Shown: one piece after another, positions 61,576 to 64,000 of the stretch
How the letters are laid out: every line of letters begins with the position of its first letter
Position numbering within the stretch: the first letter of the stretch is position 1
From: Pseudosporangium ferrugineum
GTDB lineage: Bacteria > Actinomycetota > Actinomycetes > Mycobacteriales > Micromonosporaceae
Assembly (NCBI RefSeq): GCF_003002065.1
Contig: NZ_PVZG01000008.1
Coordinates: 186,001 to 250,000 of the forward strand
DNA length: 64,000 nucleotides
Direction of reading: 5' to 3'
Notes under the pieces: model-generated
Database searches by the model: none
The model's input: only the letters and a program-made list of their open reading frames with translations
What the model was told of the DNA's origin: nothing
Position numbers and translations under genes: made by a program

Positions 61576-62892
61576 TCAGCTACGGGTGATCTTCGACGAG
61601 ACCGAGGCCCACTTGCTGCCGTTGTCGCCCCAGTCGAACGCCCTCGCGTCGATGTAGAGGGTGCCCTTCTTGAGGCCCTTCAGCCGCAGCGACCACTTGC
61701 CCTTGCTCGGCTTCACCGCGACGGGCGCGCAGTTGTTGTACTCCTCCTCGGAGTACACCCGCTTCCACGTCTTGCGCGGGGTGAAGCAGTACACCGCGTT
61801 GCCGTTGATCCGGGTGGCCCACACGAAGACGTACGGCACGCCCGCGCCCTTGTCCTTGACCGTGCCGGTGGCGTACTTCCAGGACTTGAGCCGGTTGGCC
61901 TTGCTCGGCTTCTTGACCTTGAGGGTCGGCTTCCAGGAGTCCTTCTTGACCGTCAGCTGGGCGGCGTAGAACGAGGACGAGGCACCGTTCTTGTTGTAGA
62001 AGGTGGCCCGGATGGTGACCTTGCCCCGGACCAGCCCACCGTTCTTGTGGTGGTAGTAGACGCCGGTGACCGACTGGTTCCGGCCGGAGACGGCGCCGTT
62101 GTAGCCGTCACCCGTGTTCAGCCAGATCTTGGTGGTGCCGGCCGGGACGTTGCTGATGGTGAACTTGAACGTCTGGCCCGGCCACACGCTGTACTTGTCC
62201 AGCTTGAACTTGCCGGGAGTCGTCACGCTGACCGTGTTCGAGCTCGCGGCGGCCTTGCCGGTGTTGCCGGCCGCGTCCCGGAGGGTCACCGTGATCGTGT
62301 AGCGGCCGTTCCTCGTGTACTGCTTCTTGACCGGCGCCTGGCCCGCGTACAGCGTGCTGGACGTGCCGTCGCCCCAGCTGACGACGCGGCTGATCTGGTC
62401 GGGGCCGCTGGTGTCGTCGCTGATCGCGCCCTGGGTCAGGGTGACCCGCTGGCCGATCCAGAGCGAGGTCGCGCTCAGCGAGAAGCGGCCCACCGGCGCG
62501 GTCACGTCGAGGGGGTCCGGCGACGGCGACGGCGAGACCGGGCCGGGGTCCGGCGTGGTCGGGTCGGGGTCCGGCGTCGGCGCGGACGGGTCGGTGGTCG
62601 GTTCCGTGGTCGGATCCGGGGCCGGCGTGGTCGGCTCGGTCGGGTCCGGCGCCGGGTCCTCGGAGGCGGGCGGCTCGGACGGCTCGCCGGACGGTTCCGG
62701 CGTCGTCGGCTCGACGACCGGCGGCGTGGACGGGTCGTCGCCGGCCGGCTCGTCGCCGAGCGCGGCGTGGGCCGCGGCGGTCGAGTCACGCGGGTCGGAG
62801 GCGAAGGCGGGTGAGGCGCCGAGGGCGCCGCCCGCCAGCAGCGCACCGCTGACGGCTACTGCCAGCAGCGGGCGGGACAGACGAACGTTCAA
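61576..62892 (-). CDS. Secreted PKD-like protein with Pro/Thr/Asp/Glu-rich stalk
   Basis: 438 aa. TTG start at 62892 is supported by GAGGAG 5 nt upstream; a signal peptide (LLAVAVSGALLAGGALG...ASPAFA) follows. A low-complexity stalk of about 100 residues (repeated TTP/PDP/EPS) leads to a PKD-type beta domain with 'VVSWGDGTSSTLYAG' and 'YTITVTLRDAAGN'. A second Ig-like region ('WPGQTFKFTISNVPAGT') and a basic C-terminal domain ('KWSLRLKGLKKGTLYIDARAFDWGDNG') complete the protein. Probably a cell-surface or matrix protein; no sortase signal or catalytic motif. Upstream lies a palindrome at 62982-62997. Confidence 0.8.
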   Translation of the reverse strand: MNVRLSRPLLAVAVSGALLAGGALGASPAFASDPRDSTAAAHAALGDEPAGDDPSTPPVVEPTTPEPSGEPSEPPASEDPAPDPTEPTTPAPDPTTEPTTDPSAPTPDPDPTTPDPGPVSPSPSPDPLDVTAPVGRFSLSATSLWIGQRVTLTQGAISDDTSGPDQISRVVSWGDGTSSTLYAGQAPVKKQYTRNGRYTITVTLRDAAGNTGKAAASSNTVSVTTPGKFKLDKYSVWPGQTFKFTISNVPAGTTKIWLNTGDGYNGAVSGRNQSVTGVYYHHKNGGLVRGKVTIRATFYNKNGASSSFYAAQLTVKKDSWKPTLKVKKPSKANRLKSWKYATGTVKDKGAGVPYVFVWATRINGNAVYCFTPRKTWKRVYSEEEYNNCAPVAVKPSKGKWSLRLKGLKKGTLYIDARAFDWGDNGSKWASVSSKITRS

Positions 62893-62951
62893 GGAAACTC
62901 CTCTTCGAGGGGATGACCTTGACGAGAGGAGACATGACGACACGGCACGGC

Positions 62952-62970
62952 CCCGTTCCGATGGAACGGG
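62952..62970. terminator. Short hairpin between metG and the PKD-like gene
   Basis: CCCGTTCC (62952-62959), GAT loop, GGAACGGG (62963-62970), with three more pairs after one mismatch. It lies about 95 bases after the metG stop and 60 bases before the next start. Weak terminator or leader element. Confidence 0.4.
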
Positions 62971-62981
62971 ACCGTACCGAT

Positions 62982-62997
62982 GAAACGCAAGCGTTTC
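62982..62997. promoter_or_regulatory. Palindrome GAAACGC-AA-GCGTTTC
   Basis: A 16-base near-perfect palindrome 90-105 bases upstream of the PKD-like gene. The GAAACG...CGTTTC form resembles operators of LacI-family regulators, but no such gene is adjacent. Could also be part of the metG terminator region. Confidence 0.4.
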
Positions 62998-63066
62998 CCC
63001 CGTGGTCGGCGCTGAAGGTACCCGATGGGAGCTACGCCGATCAATCCATATAGGTCGTCCGTACGG

Positions 63067-64000
63067 TCAGGAACCGAGCCGCTCCAACTCCTCCTCGACC
63101 ACCGACGGGTCGAGCTTGCGGAAGACCGGCTTCGGGGCGGCCAGCGGCGTCCCGGCCACCAGCGGCACCGACTCCCACCGGGCTCCGGCCGAATAGTCGC
63201 CGGTCAGCACCGGATAGGCCGGGCCGCCGTCGAGATCCTCGACCTCCACGATGGACGGCATCGGCGCGTGCACCCCGGTGCCGCCGAGCAGCTCGTGCAC
63301 CTTCTGCGCCGAGTGCGGCAGGAAGGGGGTCAGCAGCGTGTTGGCGTCGCTGACGACCTGGAGGGCGACGTGCAGGATCGTGCCCATCCGCGGCTTGGAC
63401 GCCTCGTCCTTCAGCTTCCAGGGCGCCTGGTCGGAGAGATACTTGTTCGCCTCGGCGACCACTCGCATCGCCTCGCCGATCGCCGCCTTCTGGCGGTGCC
63501 GGCCGATCAGGTCGCCGACGGTGGCGAAGCCCGCGCGGGCCGCCTCCAGCAGCGCCCGGTCGTCGTCGGTCAGCTCGCCGGCCTCGGGGATCGCGCCGAA
63601 GTTCTTGGCCGCCATCGAGATCGACCGGTTGACCAGGTTGCCCCAGCCGGCGACGAGTTCGTCGTTGTTGCGCCGGACGAACTCCGCCCAGGTGAAGTCG
63701 GTGTCGTTGGACTCCGGCCCGGCCGCCGCGATGAAGTAGCGCAGGGCGTCGGCGTCGTAGCGCTCGAGGAAGTCCCGGACGTAGATGACGACCTTGCGCG
63801 ACGACGAGAACTTGCGGCCCTCCATCGTCAGGTACTCGCTCGAGACGACCTCGGTGGGCAGGTTGAGCGCGCCCAGCGAACCCGGCGTGCCGCCCTTGTC
63901 GCCCTCGCCCGAGTAGCCGAGCAGCAGCGACGGCCAGATCACCGAGTGGAAGACGATGTTGTCCTTGCCCATGAAGTAGTAGCCGAGCGCCTCGTCCTGC
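63067..64000 (-). CDS. metG: Methionyl-tRNA synthetase (5' part beyond window)
   Basis: The C-terminal ~310 residues only; the frame is open to the window edge. The KMSKS equivalent is 'MEGRKFSSSRKVVIYVRDF', a form seen in actinobacterial MetRS. Then 'RYDADALRYFIAAAGPESNDTDFTWAEFVRRNNDELVAGWGNLVNR' leads to the anticodon-binding helical domain ('QAPWKLKDE', 'LLTPFLPHSAQKVHELLG'). It ends at 'VEEELERLGS' without a C-terminal tRNA-binding (EMAP-like) domain. Position near tatD is as in mycobacteria. Confidence 0.95.
   Translation of the reverse strand, partial: QDEALGYYFMGKDNIVFHSVIWPSLLLGYSGEGDKGGTPGSLGALNLPTEVVSSEYLTMEGRKFSSSRKVVIYVRDFLERYDADALRYFIAAAGPESNDTDFTWAEFVRRNNDELVAGWGNLVNRSISMAAKNFGAIPEAGELTDDDRALLEAARAGFATVGDLIGRHRQKAAIGEAMRVVAEANKYLSDQAPWKLKDEASKPRMGTILHVALQVVSDANTLLTPFLPHSAQKVHELLGGTGVHAPMPSIVEVEDLDGGPAYPVLTGDYSAGARWESVPLVAGTPLAAPKPVFRKLDPSVVEEELERLGS

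Noticed and set aside
1..64000. CRISPR arrays, insertion sequences, prophage genes
   Set aside because: No regularly spaced direct repeats, transposase or phage structural genes were seen anywhere in the window.

Overview
The window is high-GC actinobacterial DNA, roughly 70% GC by eye. It has GTG/TTG starts, GTGA/ATGA stop-start overlaps and long antisense shadow frames. Gene content points to Micromonosporaceae, probably an Actinoplanes-like organism: an SCO4848-type membrane protein, DUF4383, BMP-type nucleoside uptake, actinobacterial MetG with a KFSSS loop, and the pth-rplY-prs-glmU block. Family placement is inference, because no 16S or marker search was possible.

Layout. 1-8.1 kb (minus strand) is a nucleoside uptake and salvage locus: BMP lipoprotein, ABC ATPase, two permeases, cytidine deaminase, thymidine phosphorylase and a truncated DUF4272 protein. 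8.3-11.6 kb holds small conserved genes, a YihY/BrkB membrane protein, a 2'-5' RNA ligase-like protein and trpS. 11.7-14.1 kb (plus) is galE-galK and a small acidic protein. 14.1-22.5 kb (minus) is an arabinan/arabinoside operon: GH51 enzyme, sugar ABC importer without its own ATPase, an intact GH43 and a GH43 damaged by deletion plus frameshift, with a LacI regulator upstream and an operator-like palindrome. 22.9-27.9 kb (minus) couples a polyprenyl sugar-phosphotransferase with cysQ, cysD and cysN. 28.0-32.4 kb is the housekeeping block pth, rplY (CTC/L25), prs, glmU, followed by tRNA-Gln.

32.5-53.5 kb (minus) is the accessory core. It contains an HTH protein with a possible homing-endonuclease-like C-terminus, an LpqC-like esterase lipoprotein, three tandem paralogous secreted proteins of unknown function, a sulfotransferase, an alpha/beta hydrolase, a free ACP, and two giant iterative synthases. 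One synthase is NPD-NPD-KS-AT-ACP-ACP-KR (2380 aa) and the other is KS-AT-DH-PPTase (1525 aa). They resemble polyunsaturated-fatty-acid synthase / secondary-lipid synthases with the PfaD-type enoyl reductase and the PPTase fused in. My working hypothesis is a complete lipid-chain assembly system whose product is sulfated and handled outside the membrane by the paralogous secreted proteins.

53.9-64 kb returns to core genome: a TetR regulator, DUF4383, an ABC-F protein, ispE, ksgA, tatD, unknown conserved proteins, a PKD-like secreted protein and the 3' part of metG. In Mycobacterium tuberculosis glmU is next to a TetR gene (Rv1018c/Rv1019), within the same metS-tatD-ksgA-ispE...pth-rplY-prs-glmU neighbourhood. 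The lipid-synthase block therefore looks like an insertion beside tRNA-Gln that split this ancient pair.
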